Below are positions 46,031 to 54,781 of a stretch of 64,000 nt of DNA, in pieces. Origin of the DNA: Alteromonas sp. BL110 (GTDB lineage Bacteria > Pseudomonadota > Gammaproteobacteria > Enterobacterales > Alteromonadaceae). Below the pieces are notes generated by a model. It was not told the DNA's origin, ran no database searches, and was given only the letters and a program-made list of their open reading frames with translations. The stretch lies in contig NZ_CP031967.1 of assembly GCF_003443615.1 (NCBI RefSeq), positions 2,604,001-2,668,000 on the forward strand. Direction: 5' to 3'. Both the position numbers and the translations under genes were made by a program. Every line of letters begins with the position of its first letter. Positions within the stretch are counted from its first letter, which is position 1.

Positions 46031-46262
46031 ATGTCTACTCTAACTGTACGTTTACCAGACGATAAGCATAATCGATTGAAGGCTTTGGCTGCGCATAAAA
46101 AGCTGAGCTTAAATAAATCAATAGAAGGGTTGTCCTAAACAAGCGATAGCTGAATTAGATACTGAGGTAAGATTTAGGGCGATTGCTGCTACTGGAGACA
46201 AAGAGAAAGGTTTAGAACTTCTAGATAAGCTTGATTCACATTTTGGCAGCTATCACCCGCAT
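46031..46262 (+). pseudogene. Frameshifted ribbon-helix-helix antitoxin
   Basis: The first frame reads MSTLTVRLPDDKHNRLKALA and stops at 46138. A second frame from 46140 continues QAIAELDTEVRFRAIAATGD. Joined, they resemble a HicB/Arc-type antitoxin. A single indel near 46135 breaks the gene. It was presumably the partner of the truncated PIN toxin. Confidence 0.7.
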
Positions 46263-46355
46263 AACGGGCAAAAACACGTAGGCTACAATACCAAGCGAAG
46301 CGACAGAGCCCACGTGTTACTGTCCAAGCGAAGCGATTTAATGTGATTGTTATAC
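46259..46355 (-). repeat. attC-like integron recombination site A
   Basis: On the minus strand it runs from GTATAAC to GTTATGC, with an imperfect inner dyad (GGACAGTAACACGTGGGCT against AGCCTACGTGTTTTTGCCC) and a GCTTCGC-rich spacer. It lies directly after the HigA stop, the normal position for an attC behind a cassette gene. Confidence 0.65.
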
Positions 46356-46361
46356 GCGCCT

Positions 46362-46658
46362 TTATACCGCCGCCAAGTTATAAGGTGAGACATGTAAAGA
46401 ACTTTGATGTTGCCGCGTTTGCCATAAATCAAAAGCATTTTGCAAACGTAGCCAATGGGCAGCTGAAGGCTTTCCAAAGACCAACTCTAGACGAAGTGCC
46501 ATCTCTGGCGTGATGGCTCCTTTGCAATTAAGAACTTTTGACAATGTTTTACGGCTAACATCTAAATGCTGCGCGACATCAGTGATGGTGAGCTCTAGAG
46601 CATCAATAACAAGATCTTTGAGTATCTCACCGGGATGCGCTGGGTTATGCATATTCAT
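46362..46658 (-). CDS. higA: HigA-family antitoxin
   Basis: A 98-residue XRE-type antitoxin: HPGEILKDLV, then the helix-turn-helix TDVAQHLDVSRKTLSKVLN. It starts where the HigB gene stops (one shared base), in the toxin-first order typical of HigBA. It represses its own operon and neutralises HigB in known systems. The stop lies 7 bases before attC site A. Confidence 0.92.
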   Translation of the reverse strand: MNMHNPAHPGEILKDLVIDALELTITDVAQHLDVSRKTLSKVLNCKGAITPEMALRLELVFGKPSAAHWLRLQNAFDLWQTRQHQSSLHVSPYNLAAV

Positions 46659-46936
46659 TAGTGATAATCCTCGTAGTTAACGATTTCAACATCTCGCCCT
46701 ACAAAGCGATATGTAACTCTCCAGTTACCACTCACTCTGACAGACCAAATATCATTTCTGTTACCTTTGAGTTTATGCATATAAAGGCCGGGCAAATCCA
46801 TGTCATCAGGCGTTTCAGCTTGATCGAGGTTGGACAGAATCAGACGAAGCTTATTTTCATGCTTCTTCTGAATTCCTGATGTGATTCCTTTAGCGTAAAA
46901 CTTCTGAAGGCCTTTATGTATAAAACTCTTAATCAT
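46658..46936 (-). CDS. higB: HigB-family toxin (RelE-like mRNA interferase)
   Basis: A 92-residue RelE/ParE-fold toxin of the HigB type: LQKFYAKGITSG, LPGLYMHKLKGNRNDIWSV and RVTYRFVGRDVEIVNYEDYH. It would cleave mRNA on the ribosome. It is encoded upstream of HigA with no gap. Toxin-antitoxin cassettes are common in large integron arrays, which they stabilise. Confidence 0.92.
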   Translation of the reverse strand: MIKSFIHKGLQKFYAKGITSGIQKKHENKLRLILSNLDQAETPDDMDLPGLYMHKLKGNRNDIWSVRVSGNWRVTYRFVGRDVEIVNYEDYH

Positions 46937-47034
46937 TTATTGATTGTAACCTTACAGGTTACGATTTGCCAATGGAATTTTCGACGCGTATAGACACAAT
47001 GACTCCCTGAGAAATGCTAGCCTCCGCATTTTCG

Positions 47035-47245
47035 TGGGTTAGCTCAAAAAGCCAGTGGCGTTATTATCCTGTGATGAAGGCCATACAGGCAATGCGCGGT
47101 GTTCGCTTGCTAGTTGCCGTTGGTGTAGTGACGGAGCTCGGTGATTTACATCGCTTCGACCATCCTAGAAAACTCATGGCGTATTTAGGTTTAGTGCCTA
47201 GTGAACAATCATCAGGCGGTAAACGTCAATTAGACGCCATAATCG
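47035..47245 (+). mobile_element. IS110-family transposase fragment
   Basis: A frame encoding MKAIQAMRGVRLLVAVGVVT, then FDHPRKLMAYLGLVPSEQSS, the C-terminal transposase_20 part of IS110/IS116 transposases. Both ends are missing. It sits between the two halves of an attC-like site. Confidence 0.75.
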
Positions 47246-47295
47246 CGAAGCGCCGCTGCGTTACTGTCCCAGTGACCGAAGGGAACGTGTTTAGC
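47240..47295 (-). repeat. Half attC-like site after the GIY-YIG gene
   Basis: On the minus strand it starts with GCTAAAC, which contains the GIY-YIG stop codon, and continues with GGGACAGTAACGCAG, similar to site A. It breaks off at the IS110 fragment. A mutated other half (TCTATACGCG) lies near 46985. Confidence 0.5.
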
Positions 47296-47800
47296 GCTTT
47301 GTATGGGCTCCTTCTGGAAGCCATAATAGTGGATCGAACTTGTAACCAAATCTACGACCTATTAATTTTGCCCGTTCTATTGAGTCTATTTTCCATGATC
47401 TTTTTTTGTAAGGTGAGGCCTTTAGTTCGCTCTCATACTTAAAACCACCCCTTCGTGTATTAAACTTTTTAGCGGCCAATAAATGCCACTTCCTTCCTTT
47501 TGTAAACCCAGTGTTCAGAGGAGAGTTATGGCTTTGTATTCTCTTTTTAAGGTTGTTAGTTGCACCTAGATAGACCAATCCGTCGTCTGCAATTATAAGA
47601 TAAGCCCAAGATGGGCATTCCGAAAATTGCTTTATTGACTTTTTCTCTGAGGGAGGGTCTCCATACTTGCCTGCACTGAAGTGAGATTTAATACCCCAAA
47701 CGACCCGAGGCTGAATATTTAATTTTGACGCAATTACGTTTGATTCCAGGCCTTGTCTGAGCAATTTAATTACAGCACGCCTGATATCTTCTTTTTCCAT
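47291..47800 (-). CDS. GIY-YIG-like protein, cassette gene
   Basis: A 169-residue protein. Residues 1-45 look like a small helix-turn-helix. Residues 66-150 (SWAYLIIADDGLVYLGATNN followed by LKKRIQSH) fit a GIY-YIG nuclease core in which the GIY part is degenerate. The AGGAGG-like site GGAGGTAAT precedes the ATG. It is a single gene between two attC-like sites on the minus strand. Function unknown; nuclease activity is possible. Confidence 0.65.
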   Translation of the reverse strand: MEKEDIRRAVIKLLRQGLESNVIASKLNIQPRVVWGIKSHFSAGKYGDPPSEKKSIKQFSECPSWAYLIIADDGLVYLGATNNLKKRIQSHNSPLNTGFTKGRKWHLLAAKKFNTRRGGFKYESELKASPYKKRSWKIDSIERAKLIGRRFGYKFDPLLWLPEGAHTKR

Positions 47801-47822
47801 ATTACCTCCATGTCAATCTGGG

Positions 47823-47912
47823 GCCTAACACTAAGCTTTGGGGCGCAGGCTCGGGGCTATAGTCGCGAAGCGGCCCTGAGTTTGCGTCCCAGCGAACGTA
47901 GCGAGAGCCTTG
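47823..47912 (-). repeat. Half attC-like site B, interrupted by IS110 element
   Basis: On the minus strand GGGACGCAAACTCAGGGC and GCCCCGAGCCTGCGCCCC form a dyad, ending in the core GTTAGGC at 47829-47823. The opposite core is missing because the IS110 element begins here. Confidence 0.6.
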
Positions 47913-47914
47913 AG

Positions 47915-49040
47915 TGGCTTGATAATCATTGAGCCTCCTCCCTATCAGCATAAACTGAGTTTATCCTAATAGGCGACCAAACCAAGGGAGAAAACTCAAT
48001 GAACTTTTATACTAATACACATCCGTACTATTGTGGAATCGATCTTCACACAAGACTGCTTTACGTCTGCATTATTGATAATGAAAACAACATCTTTGTT
48101 CACGAAAAAATAGATGATTCACCCGATAAACTGTTAGCGCTTCTAAAGCCATATCTGGGCAATATTGTTATTGGAGTGGAATGTATGCACTGCTGGTATA
48201 GGGTCTCTGACTTCTGTCAAGAACACAATATTGATTTCATCCTTGGCCACGCGCTGAACATGAAAGCGATTCATGCAGGTAAAACGATAAAATAGACGCG
48301 CTAAAGATAGCGAAGCTAATGCGAGGAGGAAACTTTCCTCTCGCGCATGCTTATTCAAAGGAGCATCGCTCGATTCGAGATGCACTTCGCCGTAGAACCC
48401 ACATAATGAGAATGAGTGCTCAGCTGAAAGCGCATGTTGCTAGCACAGTCAGCCAATACAACTTACCCGCTTTAGAAACGCGGTTAGCTTTAAGAAACTC
48501 ACCTGATAGAGAAAAGATGCGCCACTTTTTTCCAGACGAAGCAGTGCAAAAGAGCATGGATTTAAACCTAAATATTATCGAAACCATGGTGAGTGAGCTC
48601 TACAAGATTGAACATTATGTAAAGACTCAGGCACAAACACACTGTGCAACAGATTTACATATTTTAAAATCGTTTCCAGGTATCGGGAAAATTCTAGCCC
48701 TCACCATTTTGTATGAAATTGGCGATATTAAACGGTTTCCATCAGTTCAGAAGTTTGCTTCGTATTCACGGTTAGTAAAATGTAAAGCTGAGTCGGCCAG
48801 TAAAACACACGGTACGCAGGGAAATAAGATTGGCAATGCTCATTTAAAATGGGCATTTAGTGAGCAGCAGTGTTGTACTTTAAAGGTAATGACAACGCGA
48901 AACGGTATCTAGCCAAGCTTCAAAAGAGAATGAGCAAGGCGAAGGCTTTATCAGCACTTGCTCATAAAATCGGGCGATGTACTTGTTTTATGTTGAAGAA
49001 CCAGCAGGTATTCGATGAAGAACGCTTTTTAAACGGGTAA
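47915..49040 (+). pseudogene. Decayed IS110-family transposase gene/element
   Basis: The frame starting at 47999 reads YYCGIDLHTRLLYVCIID (the first acidic residue of the DEDD domain) and stops at 48295. The next frame, from 48319, includes LHILKSFPGIGKILALTILY (the transposase_20 domain) and stops at 48912. A third frame carries the C-terminus to 49040. The two breaks are small deletions near 48290 and 48868. The gene is therefore dead. Its orientation is opposite to the cassette genes, as reported for IS110/IS1111 members that target attC sites. Confidence 0.8.
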
Positions 49041-49274
49041 GTCGCACGGTGGCATGACTTAAACGTCTAACTGGTTTAATGGTGAGTATCTTTTTTATCG
49101 CGCAGTACTCTGCAAAAAAGCAGCATCGATAAATATACCGATATACCAAAACCTGTTGGTTTGATTAGACATGTCACTGTTGCGCATCTCTACCTTTTTA
49201 CGAATTTGCTTACACCTTCACTGAACCTGATACTAACTGGTCAATGCAGCCACTTAGGTTTGAATAGGACAGAG

Positions 49275-49360
49275 GAAGGTTAACCGATGAATGTCTAGTG
49301 CCGTTGCCAGTCAAAAGGAATTGAAAAGAGCAACAACAAGCGCCTCTATATGTGTTATAC
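49275..49360 (-). repeat. Probable attC remnant after the membrane-protein cassette
   Basis: On the minus strand the core GTATAAC contains the stop codon of the upstream gene. The following 80 bases have only weak dyad symmetry and lead into the IS110 element. It may be the other half of site B. About 230 bases between 49040 and 49275 hold no recognisable gene and are probably the IS right end. Confidence 0.4.
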
Positions 49361-49792
49361 GCGTTTGCCATTAATTGCCTTGTACCCAAAGAGATAGCAT
49401 AGCCCAACAAGTAGCCATACAACACCCACAATCAAAACCGTGTCAGTTACCTTGTTTGGGTGCCTCATCCAGAGTTGAATTGGCAAAATGCCACGTATAA
49501 TACACGCAGCAGCAATTGCATATATGCCAAAGCTGAGTAACGGAAGCCTACGAATGAGTGTAGCGCCCGACAGAGCGTAACAGCCAAAAACGATAAATAT
49601 TGCCGAAACCACGATCGTACCCAGCGGTGCCAAAAGTGTTCCTGCTTTAGCCGATTCAATTACGCTTACTGGAGCCATTTGAGTCTCAAAGCACTGGGGC
49701 CCCAAAAAGATGCAGGATAGGTGAGCGAAAGCGGTTAATACAGCTATTGATGCAGCTATTAATAACAGAACTATTCCTTGTTTAGTACTCAT
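49355..49792 (-). CDS. Small four-helix membrane protein, cassette gene
   Basis: A 145-residue protein with four hydrophobic segments (about residues 8-28, 50-75, 85-105 and 115-138). A Cys-containing loop (LSCIFLGPQCFE) lies after the first. The family is not recognised. It lies between two attC-like cores, with the stop codon inside the downstream core. Confidence 0.6.
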   Translation of the reverse strand: MSTKQGIVLLLIAASIAVLTAFAHLSCIFLGPQCFETQMAPVSVIESAKAGTLLAPLGTIVVSAIFIVFGCYALSGATLIRRLPLLSFGIYAIAAACIIRGILPIQLWMRHPNKVTDTVLIVGVVWLLVGLCYLFGYKAINGKRV

Positions 49793-49812
49793 TAATTAAT
49801 AATTCCAGTAGC

Positions 49813-49927
49813 GTATAACTTTTAAATAACGGGCGCAGATATGTGGGCTAAAATCCGAACGAAGTGAGCAGCCCACATGTTTGCGTCCCAGCCCGCGCAG
49901 CGGGCGAACTTGATTTTTTTGTTAGGC
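49813..49927 (-). repeat. attC-like site C, best preserved
   Basis: On the minus strand it runs from GCCTAAC (49927) to GTTATAC (49813), 115 bases. Its arms GGGACGCAAACATGTGGGCT and AGCCCACATATCTGCGCCC pair closely. The outer core matches the core of the next site, as cassette exchange predicts. It follows the lipoprotein gene, whose stop lies in the core. Confidence 0.75.
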
Positions 49928-50371
49928 ATGTTCGTCCACAACCTTCAGTTGCGATATGTCCATTACCCTTACATGTGTTTGGTAATAATATTTACCAGTA
50001 GGTTTGCCGTCTGATAAAAATGCAATCTTAACCCGCTGAGCCTTACCATTAACTACTATTGCTTTATTTAAGAAATATTCCTGCGGCGGCATCCCATATT
50101 TAGCTGATAATTGTGCAATTACTTTTGGGTGTAAAGCGACGGTTACTGCTCTCTGATCGCGATAGTCTTTTTCAGTATTTAAATAGACATATTGCCCTTG
50201 GCTACCAGTTGCGACTATTTGAAGAGTGTATTGACCAAGAACACCTTTGGGCGCTGAATCTGCAGCGGCCTTTATTATGTCCATCGGATCTGAGAATGTA
50301 GATGTAGTGTGCGAGGTTGTGGTAGTGCAACCAGCGAGTAAAAAGATAAACGCTAAAACAACATTTTTCAT
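49922..50371 (-). CDS. Small lipoprotein, cassette gene
   Basis: A 149-residue protein with a lipoprotein signal (LAFIFLLAGC, Cys15). The mature part is beta-rich (GQYTLQIVATGSQGQYVYLN). No family is recognised. Single gene flanked by attC-like sites C and D. Confidence 0.65.
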   Translation of the reverse strand: MKNVVLAFIFLLAGCTTTTSHTTSTFSDPMDIIKAAADSAPKGVLGQYTLQIVATGSQGQYVYLNTEKDYRDQRAVTVALHPKVIAQLSAKYGMPPQEYFLNKAIVVNGKAQRVKIAFLSDGKPTGKYYYQTHVRVMDISQLKVVDEHA

Positions 50372-50390
50372 AATTTATTTCCTTATAAAT

Positions 50391-50434
50391 GCCTAACTTT
50401 TAGATAAGGGGCGAACTTAATTTTTTTGTTAGGT
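50391..50434 (-). repeat. Shortened attC-like site D
   Basis: On the minus strand it runs from ACCTAAC to GTTAGGC in only 44 bases. The outer sequences closely match site C (TTTTAGATAAGG and GGCGAACTTAATTTTTTT) but the central arms are gone, as if cut out by a deletion. Confidence 0.55.
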
Positions 50435-50440
50435 GCCATG

Positions 50441-50719
50441 CTAGGGAATACCTATGTCCCACAATTGCTGTTCACTTAAAAGCAAGATGTCTTGTGGTTC
50501 GGAGTATCGAATGCCTAAACAGGTACTCGTAGAGATTAGCCACCCTTTTTCCTTTAGCTCAAAAACAACAACGCTATCTTTGCCATGAAAATCCTTCCAG
50601 CAATTCAACCGATAAATAGTGCTACCAAGAGCACATTCTTTGTTGGTGAAAAGCAAGTCGTCATCTTCAGTAGCAATATATTGTTCGCGAAGCTTTTCTA
50701 AAAAAGAGACTGGATTCAT
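50441..50719 (-). CDS. Hypothetical protein, cassette gene
   Basis: A 92-residue acidic soluble protein (starting MNPVSFLEKLREQYIATEDD; an upstream start at 50773 is possible). It contains WKDFHGKDSVVVFELKEKGW and ends WDIGIP. No family is recognised. Its stop lies 7 bases before attC-like site D. It is the outermost cassette toward the alginate lyase; no attC or integrase is seen upstream of it. Confidence 0.55.
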   Translation of the reverse strand: MNPVSFLEKLREQYIATEDDDLLFTNKECALGSTIYRLNCWKDFHGKDSVVVFELKEKGWLISTSTCLGIRYSEPQDILLLSEQQLWDIGIP

Positions 50720-50986
50720 AACTGTCCACTTGGCACTTAACAACTTAGTGTGCGGAAAAAATCCTTTATGCAAGGTGGATAATTTCCGTATATCACATTT
50801 TTAATTTTCTTACTTTCGCACGGAAGTACATTTTCATCAATAACCTACACCTAGTATCTAAAAGCTATGTATATAAATACGGAATCTTTCTTTTTTATTT
50901 TTTCCCTTAGTTAATCTGTGGATTGTTGTATTTATCTACAGTTAAAAAGTTGAATAGCCTATTTATTAAATAAAAAACAAAGTGGT

Positions 50987-51013
50987 AAAAAAAGCCTCAG
51001 TTGAGGCTTTTCG
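50987..51013 (-). terminator. Terminator of the PL17 lyase gene
   Basis: AAAAAAGCCTCA pairs with TGAGGCTTTT, about 36 bases past the lyase stop on the minus strand. A related hairpin lies at 45591. Confidence 0.8.
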
Positions 51014-51048
51014 TTTTACGTTAACTAGCAAGTAGTTGGTCAGGCATG

Positions 51049-53289
51049 TTACTTATAAAAATAAGGCCCAACCCAGCGATAGTTTTCACCATCAATTTTA
51101 ACTTCGTGATCAGCATTCTTATCGTTATTACGATTAGCGATGATAAACAACTGAGTATTACCTTTTACATCGGTAATATTCACGCCAGTATAGTCTTCGT
51201 TATCAAGTACAATGCTAAGATCGGCAACGCTGCTTCTTGAGTTTATCGACGATTCGCTCACCGGACTGTAAGAACCATGTGGTTCTACTACAGAAACAAA
51301 CACCGTATCCTGGGTATCATTTCGCCTAAGCGTAATAGCTGCATCGCGACGCAGGTTGAATTCTGGATCGTTTGCGCCAATACGAGTTAAGTATATCTGG
51401 TCGTCTGCTTTAGTAACTGTAGTCAGCGTGTAGTATTTTCCATGCTGAAGCCATTGGAACTTAGTATTGCCTTCATTTGCGTTACCTTTGCCCTCTACAA
51501 ATAAATGTTGATAGCCATTTTCATTACCAAATGGTGATAATGTGGTAGGCGACTCATGGGCGAAGTTCTTATCAATAATCTGTCCCATGTAATAGAAGGG
51601 CAGGTCGTATTGATTTTTCTTATCAGCGTCAACCCGCAAAATATCTAGTACAAACGGCTTTTCAAAGTTCTCGTCTTTGATCACGGCCATGGTACGGTGC
51701 ATTAAGTTTCCTGGGTAAGCATTTTCTTCCGTTGCACTAACCACTTTTACGTTGTCATCTTCTGCGTCAAAAGTAAAAAGTTCTGAGTGATGCTGACTAG
51801 CAATGTCGTACTCACCATCAAAATGCTTTTTGCCATTTATTGATAGAGTATTATGCGCAATAGTTGTCTTAGCCCACGTGGTATTTTCTTTTAAATAGTT
51901 ACCACCGCCTTTTTGACCTATATTCACAAAGCGAGCTAGGCCATAATCCTGCAAGACTTCCTCACCTTTTTCGTACAAAGAGAAGGATAACTTATCGTAG
52001 TGACCGTGACTTAAACCCTGCGCTGCATACTTAAACACAAGCGTTAGGTCTTCATTGCCATAACGCAAAATCCCTACGCCTCCTTGGTCACCGTTAGGTC
52101 CATCACTTAAATTGACGGAAGACTTTACAAAGGGAACCGCTTTGCCATCTCGAATATCAATAGCGGCTTCAAGACCCGATTCTTGAAGAAGTACTTGTCC
52201 TTGCTTTTCTACCACGCTTAACAAGCGAGGATCTTTCTCTCCGTAAAAGTAGGCGAGGTCTACTGCGGTTACTAATGAAGCTTTCTTATAAGACATGCCC
52301 TTTTGAGCATCGTTAAGCGGGAAGAATTCGCCATCTGCGTCAGAAAGGTTAAGAAGTGCATCGATACCTTTTAACAACACATTGTCTTTATGCTGTAGCA
52401 CTTTTAAGTCTGGACGATTGTTTTCCATCGCCAGCGCAAGTATTAGGAACGGATACATTGCATAGCGCTGATAGTAAGGGCCTTCGGTATAGTAGCCATC
52501 TGGAGAGAAGGGCTCTTCTAAATTAGCAAAAAAGCCCTTACGCTGACCTTCTACTTTAATAGTGCCGCCATCGTTGTCTTTACCGCCTACTTCTAAGCCG
52601 TCGTCTTCAATACCATAAAGCGCACGTTGTATAAGCTCTTCATCGTTCATAACAAGGCCAATCATGCCTACGGCAGCAATGCCCCAGGTGCTGTGGTTGT
52701 GAACGCGGTTAAAAAATTGTGGATTTTCTAATGAAATGAAATCGGCAAACGGACGGAATAGATTGTCCTCAAGCGTTTTGCGCTCATCAGCAGATAAGTA
52801 GTCGTAGATGGCATCATAAGCTTGGCTCATGTAAACCAGCCAGTTACTGTCGTTTAAGCATTGCCAGAACAATTTACCCCTAGAGTACGAGCGCTCTTGA
52901 GGATGAAGGGGTAAATCTTTGTACATGGCTTCATATTGAAACAGCATGTCACGAATATATTTTGCGTACTTTTCATCTTCTAATACTTGATAAAGTACGC
53001 CCGCTTTTTGCGCAATAAAGAAGTTTTGTTTATGGCGTTGGTGGGTGTAGCCACCTGAGAAATCCTTTGGGATGGGCGTATCAATACCCATCGCAATTTC
53101 GGCGTCTACTTCTTGCTTAACGGTCGCCAAACTTTTATCAAACAGAGGAACTTCACCCAAGTTGTCTCTCATTCTTTCTACGCCAGGTTCGGTAAGAATA
53201 AGGTTAGGGTGACCTTTTGCTTCGCTAGCAAAAGACGACAAGCTGATACCAACAGCTAGCATGGTAAGGCTAAATTTCTTAATGTTCAT
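51049..53289 (-). CDS. PL17 oligoalginate lyase
   Basis: A 746-residue exolytic lyase that releases unsaturated uronate monomers from alginate oligomers. It has a signal peptide ending near SSFAS, an N-terminal alpha-barrel with RVHNHSTWGIAAVGM (Asn and His of the Alg17C active site) and YYTEGPYYQRYAM (catalytic Tyr), then a heparinase II/III-like beta-sheet domain with GLSHGHYDKLSFSLYE (metal/His region). Length agrees with Alg17C-type PL17 enzymes. It lacks an obvious lipobox, so it probably acts in the periplasm. It is separated from the other alginate genes by an AEC transporter and a diguanylate cyclase. Confidence 0.92.
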   Translation of the reverse strand: MNIKKFSLTMLAVGISLSSFASEAKGHPNLILTEPGVERMRDNLGEVPLFDKSLATVKQEVDAEIAMGIDTPIPKDFSGGYTHQRHKQNFFIAQKAGVLYQVLEDEKYAKYIRDMLFQYEAMYKDLPLHPQERSYSRGKLFWQCLNDSNWLVYMSQAYDAIYDYLSADERKTLEDNLFRPFADFISLENPQFFNRVHNHSTWGIAAVGMIGLVMNDEELIQRALYGIEDDGLEVGGKDNDGGTIKVEGQRKGFFANLEEPFSPDGYYTEGPYYQRYAMYPFLILALAMENNRPDLKVLQHKDNVLLKGIDALLNLSDADGEFFPLNDAQKGMSYKKASLVTAVDLAYFYGEKDPRLLSVVEKQGQVLLQESGLEAAIDIRDGKAVPFVKSSVNLSDGPNGDQGGVGILRYGNEDLTLVFKYAAQGLSHGHYDKLSFSLYEKGEEVLQDYGLARFVNIGQKGGGNYLKENTTWAKTTIAHNTLSINGKKHFDGEYDIASQHHSELFTFDAEDDNVKVVSATEENAYPGNLMHRTMAVIKDENFEKPFVLDILRVDADKKNQYDLPFYYMGQIIDKNFAHESPTTLSPFGNENGYQHLFVEGKGNANEGNTKFQWLQHGKYYTLTTVTKADDQIYLTRIGANDPEFNLRRDAAITLRRNDTQDTVFVSVVEPHGSYSPVSESSINSRSSVADLSIVLDNEDYTGVNITDVKGNTQLFIIANRNNDKNADHEVKIDGENYRWVGPYFYK

Positions 53290-53576
53290 TGTATTTATTT
53301 CCTTGTTATCAAATAGCCATTGATGAAAACAGGCAACAACGGATGTAGGGTAAAAATGTTGTTATTTAAAAATGACAATTTGTAATAAACACAATAACAG
53401 AAGTGGAAAGAGAATGGGTAGACCAATTGCATGTTTTGGTAAATTTATTGATTTAATTGGTAAGATAGATTTCCATTTTATACTGGGATTTAGGCGCTCT
53501 GTTTCTATTCACCTTAAAAGTTGCGAAAAACACTTCGCCAAAACAGAACTAAGGAAATAGTTATAGAGCGTATGTA
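53290..53576. other. Promoter region of the PL17 gene
   Basis: About 285 bases between the lyase start and the AEC stop. The upstream part holds the lyase promoter. A 62-codon plus-strand frame (53372-53560) exists but has no ribosome-binding site or recognisable product. No LacI palindrome is evident. Confidence 0.4.
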
Positions 53577-54509
53577 CTACACCAGCTGTAATTTGCTCAA
53601 TATTCCAAAGGCCAGGGCGGTAATCGGTAAAGACACTAATGTGCTGACTGCGATAATGCTTGCCGCTAAGCGGTAATCACCACCTAAGTTTCTAACCATT
53701 ACATAGCTTGCCGCCGCCGTGGGTGAAATTGCGAGAAGTAAAACAATGCCAAGCTCCATTCCTTTAAAACCGAAAGCATAGGCAAGAGCGACCAATATAG
53801 TTGGGTAAACCACGCATTTGCTAGTTGTACTAAGCACAATATTAAACCAGTCACTGGAAAACGAGCGGAACTGAAGTGAGGCGCCGGTACATATAAGTGC
53901 AAGTGGCAGGGTAAGTTGAGCGAAATATTCTCCTGTTTTAACGACTGTATCCGGGAGCTGCCATTCAAAGTATGAGAAGGGCAGAGCGGCAGCGATAGAT
54001 AAGATTAACGGGTTTTTCGCCATGCCGGTAACTTGTCCCATTAGCGATCGCGACGTACCTTGATAAAAGTTAAGAACAAAGACCGACAGAATGTTAAATA
54101 AAATGGTAATGCACCCCATGTAGACAGATGCTACCGCTAGACCCTCTTGCCCATAGGTGTTAGCGCAATAGGCTAAGCCGATAATACCCATGTTGGCCCT
54201 AAAGCCACCCTGAACGACCACACCTCTGGCTTTATAAGGGTGTACAGTTAGATGAGATATACACATCAGTGCGGCAAAAACAAAGAGCGTCCCCATCACT
54301 CCCACGCTTATGAGAGATAGATTAGCGGCTTTAGAAAAGTCAGCCCGCGCGATTGATAAGAACAGTAGAGCGGGAAGCGCAACGTTAAATACGAGTTTAG
54401 AACCAGCTTCAATAAACCCTTCATTAAGCCACTTGATTCGGAAAAAAAGCCAACCCATCAAAAGAAGGATCAATACAGGAATAAGAGTACTAGTAATAAA
54501 GCTAAGCAT
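53577..54509 (-). CDS. AEC-family (auxin efflux carrier) transporter
   Basis: A 310-residue membrane protein with ten hydrophobic segments in the AEC pattern (LIPVLILLLMGWLFFRIKWL at the start, GGFRANMGIIGLAYCANTYG in the crossover region). The ATG at 54509 gives the family length; the open frame to 54668 adds a non-homologous lead. Members export or import small carboxylates such as malonate. Its substrate here is unknown, though alginate-derived keto acids would fit the setting. Confidence 0.88.
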   Translation of the reverse strand: MLSFITSTLIPVLILLLMGWLFFRIKWLNEGFIEAGSKLVFNVALPALLFLSIARADFSKAANLSLISVGVMGTLFVFAALMCISHLTVHPYKARGVVVQGGFRANMGIIGLAYCANTYGQEGLAVASVYMGCITILFNILSVFVLNFYQGTSRSLMGQVTGMAKNPLILSIAAALPFSYFEWQLPDTVVKTGEYFAQLTLPLALICTGASLQFRSFSSDWFNIVLSTTSKCVVYPTILVALAYAFGFKGMELGIVLLLAISPTAAASYVMVRNLGGDYRLAASIIAVSTLVSLPITALAFGILSKLQLV

Positions 54510-54781
54510 AAAAAGAACTAACGCCTTTGAATATATTTGCGAAAAAAGCAGTAGGTTGCTGCTTTGTAAATAGGCAGAAAGAGTCATAGTATGCCAAGCT
54601 TCTACTCCTATGCATAAAATAAATATACAGTTTACAAAGAAAAAGCGGTTACATTGTCCTCCAGTCAATAAACTTATTCACAATCCTTGTTGATAAGCGT
54701 AAGTTAATATTAATGTTAGCAAGGGTTGACCTTTTCCATAGCCGATCCTGTATCTAAACCCCAATTAGAAAGAACTGATGT

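Noticed and set aside
47999..48912. Two separate small genes from the two longest frames
   Set aside because: They are pieces of one IS110 transposase divided by small deletions, with a third piece reaching 49040.
53372..53560. A 62-codon frame in the gap between the PL17 and AEC genes
   Set aside because: No ribosome-binding site and no recognisable product; the composition looks like intergenic DNA that happens to lack stops.
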